Origin: Pseudomonadota bacterium
Lineage (GTDB): Bacteria > Pseudomonadota > Gammaproteobacteria > Steroidobacterales > Woeseiaceae
DNA: 5,511 nucleotides
Reading direction: 5' to 3'
Assembly: GCA_022360335.1 (NCBI GenBank)
Contig: JAKSCZ010000623.1
Coordinates: 1-5,511 of the forward strand
Shown: piece after piece, positions 5,022 through 5,511 of the stretch
Numbering within the stretch: the stretch's first letter is position 1
How the letters are laid out: every line of letters starts with the position of its first letter
Translations under genes and position numbers: made by a program
Notes under the pieces: model-generated
Database searches by the model: none
The model's input: the letters and a program-made list of their open reading frames with translations, nothing else
What the model was told of the DNA's origin: nothing

Positions 5022-5511
5022 TCGCCGTCGGTATCGTCCTGCTCGTACTGGCGATTCTCGGCGCGCCGCTGTTCGCGATCATCGCGACGAGCGCGATGGT
5101 CGGTTTCCACAACAGCGGCACCGAACCGATGACGATCGCGCTGGAGCTCCTGAGCATCTCGCAGATGCCGATTCTTACCGCGATTCCGCTGTTCACGTTC
5201 GCCGGCTACCTGCTCAGCGAGAGCGACGCACCGCAGCGACTCGTGCGCGTGACGAACGCCCTTTTCGGCTGGATGCCGGGCGGGCTTGCGCTCGTCTGTC
5301 TCGCCGCCTGCGCCTTTTTCACGGCATTCACCGGCGCATCCGGCGTCACGATCATCGCGCTGGGGGCGATCCTGTATCCGGCCCTCAAGCAGGATCTCTA
5401 CCCGGAGAACTTCAATCTCGGCCTGGTGACGACGTCAGGCAGTCTCGGCCTGCTGTTCGCACCGTCACTGCCGTTGATTCTCTACGGCGTCATCAGCGGC
5501 GTCTCGATCGA
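5018..5511 (+). CDS. TRAP transporter large permease subunit, DctM family (3' truncated)
   Basis: The frame runs open from ATG 5018 to the window end, giving the first 164 residues of a protein that is usually about 430 long. It starts with a hydrophobic helix (MIAVGIVLLVLAILGAPLFA) and continues with TAIPLFTFAGYLLSES (54-69), NALFGWMPGGLALV (80-93), the hairpin-like FTAFTGASGVTIIALGAIL (101-119) and TTSGSLGLLFAPSLPLILYG (138-157). These are DctM landmarks; the large subunit holds the substrate and sodium sites and moves by an elevator mechanism. At the usual PPS position the sequence reads APS (148-150). The ribosome-binding site GAGGAGGGGG (5001-5010) is the strongest in the window, and the ATGA overlap couples translation to dctQ. 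Truncation is due only to the window edge. Confidence 0.93.
   Translation, partial: MIAVGIVLLVLAILGAPLFAIIATSAMVGFHNSGTEPMTIALELLSISQMPILTAIPLFTFAGYLLSESDAPQRLVRVTNALFGWMPGGLALVCLAACAFFTAFTGASGVTIIALGAILYPALKQDLYPENFNLGLVTTSGSLGLLFAPSLPLILYGVISGVSI

Overview
The window is about 5.5 kb of GC-rich DNA in which every supported gene lies on the + strand. It most resembles a high-GC proteobacterial chromosome, probably a gammaproteobacterium. The order ffh, rpsP, rimM, trmD, rplS matches the E. coli arrangement, and the proteins read as ordinary members of those families. The genus cannot be told from this sequence alone.

Region 1 (1-2514) is the housekeeping block. It starts inside ffh, the protein part of the signal recognition particle, of which only the M domain and tail are present. 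A 206-base gap follows, holding a very good sigma70 promoter (TTCACA, 16 bases, TACAAT, with a GC-rich discriminator) and a short leader with candidate folding elements. The classical trmD operon comes next: rpsP (ribosomal protein bS16), rimM (30S maturation factor), trmD (tRNA m1G37 methyltransferase) and rplS (ribosomal protein bL19). Its genes are 6 bases apart or overlap by about 4 bases, so they are almost certainly one transcript serving ribosome assembly and decoding.

Region 2 (2515-2633) is a short intergenic stretch dense in inverted repeats. It has two mutually exclusive GC hairpins and longer-range pairings, but no T-tract. It may end or attenuate the ribosomal transcript, or let it read through.

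Region 3 (2634-5511) is a TRAP transporter operon of the TPR-protein-associated type (TPAT). It encodes a TatT-type outer-membrane-directed lipoprotein, a DctP-family periplasmic solute-binding protein, the small membrane subunit DctQ (TTG start with a good ribosome-binding site) and the large permease DctM, which runs off the window end. The binding protein should deliver ligand to the DctQM permease, driven by an ion gradient, with TatT as partner. The arginine that normally clamps a substrate carboxylate in DctP proteins appears to be tryptophan here, so the substrate is probably not a typical small organic acid.

The most interesting points are the TPAT operon placed directly downstream of the ribosomal operon, the altered ligand site, the structured junction at 2515-2633 and the rpsP promoter architecture. 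No mobile element, CRISPR array, tRNA or rRNA gene was seen.
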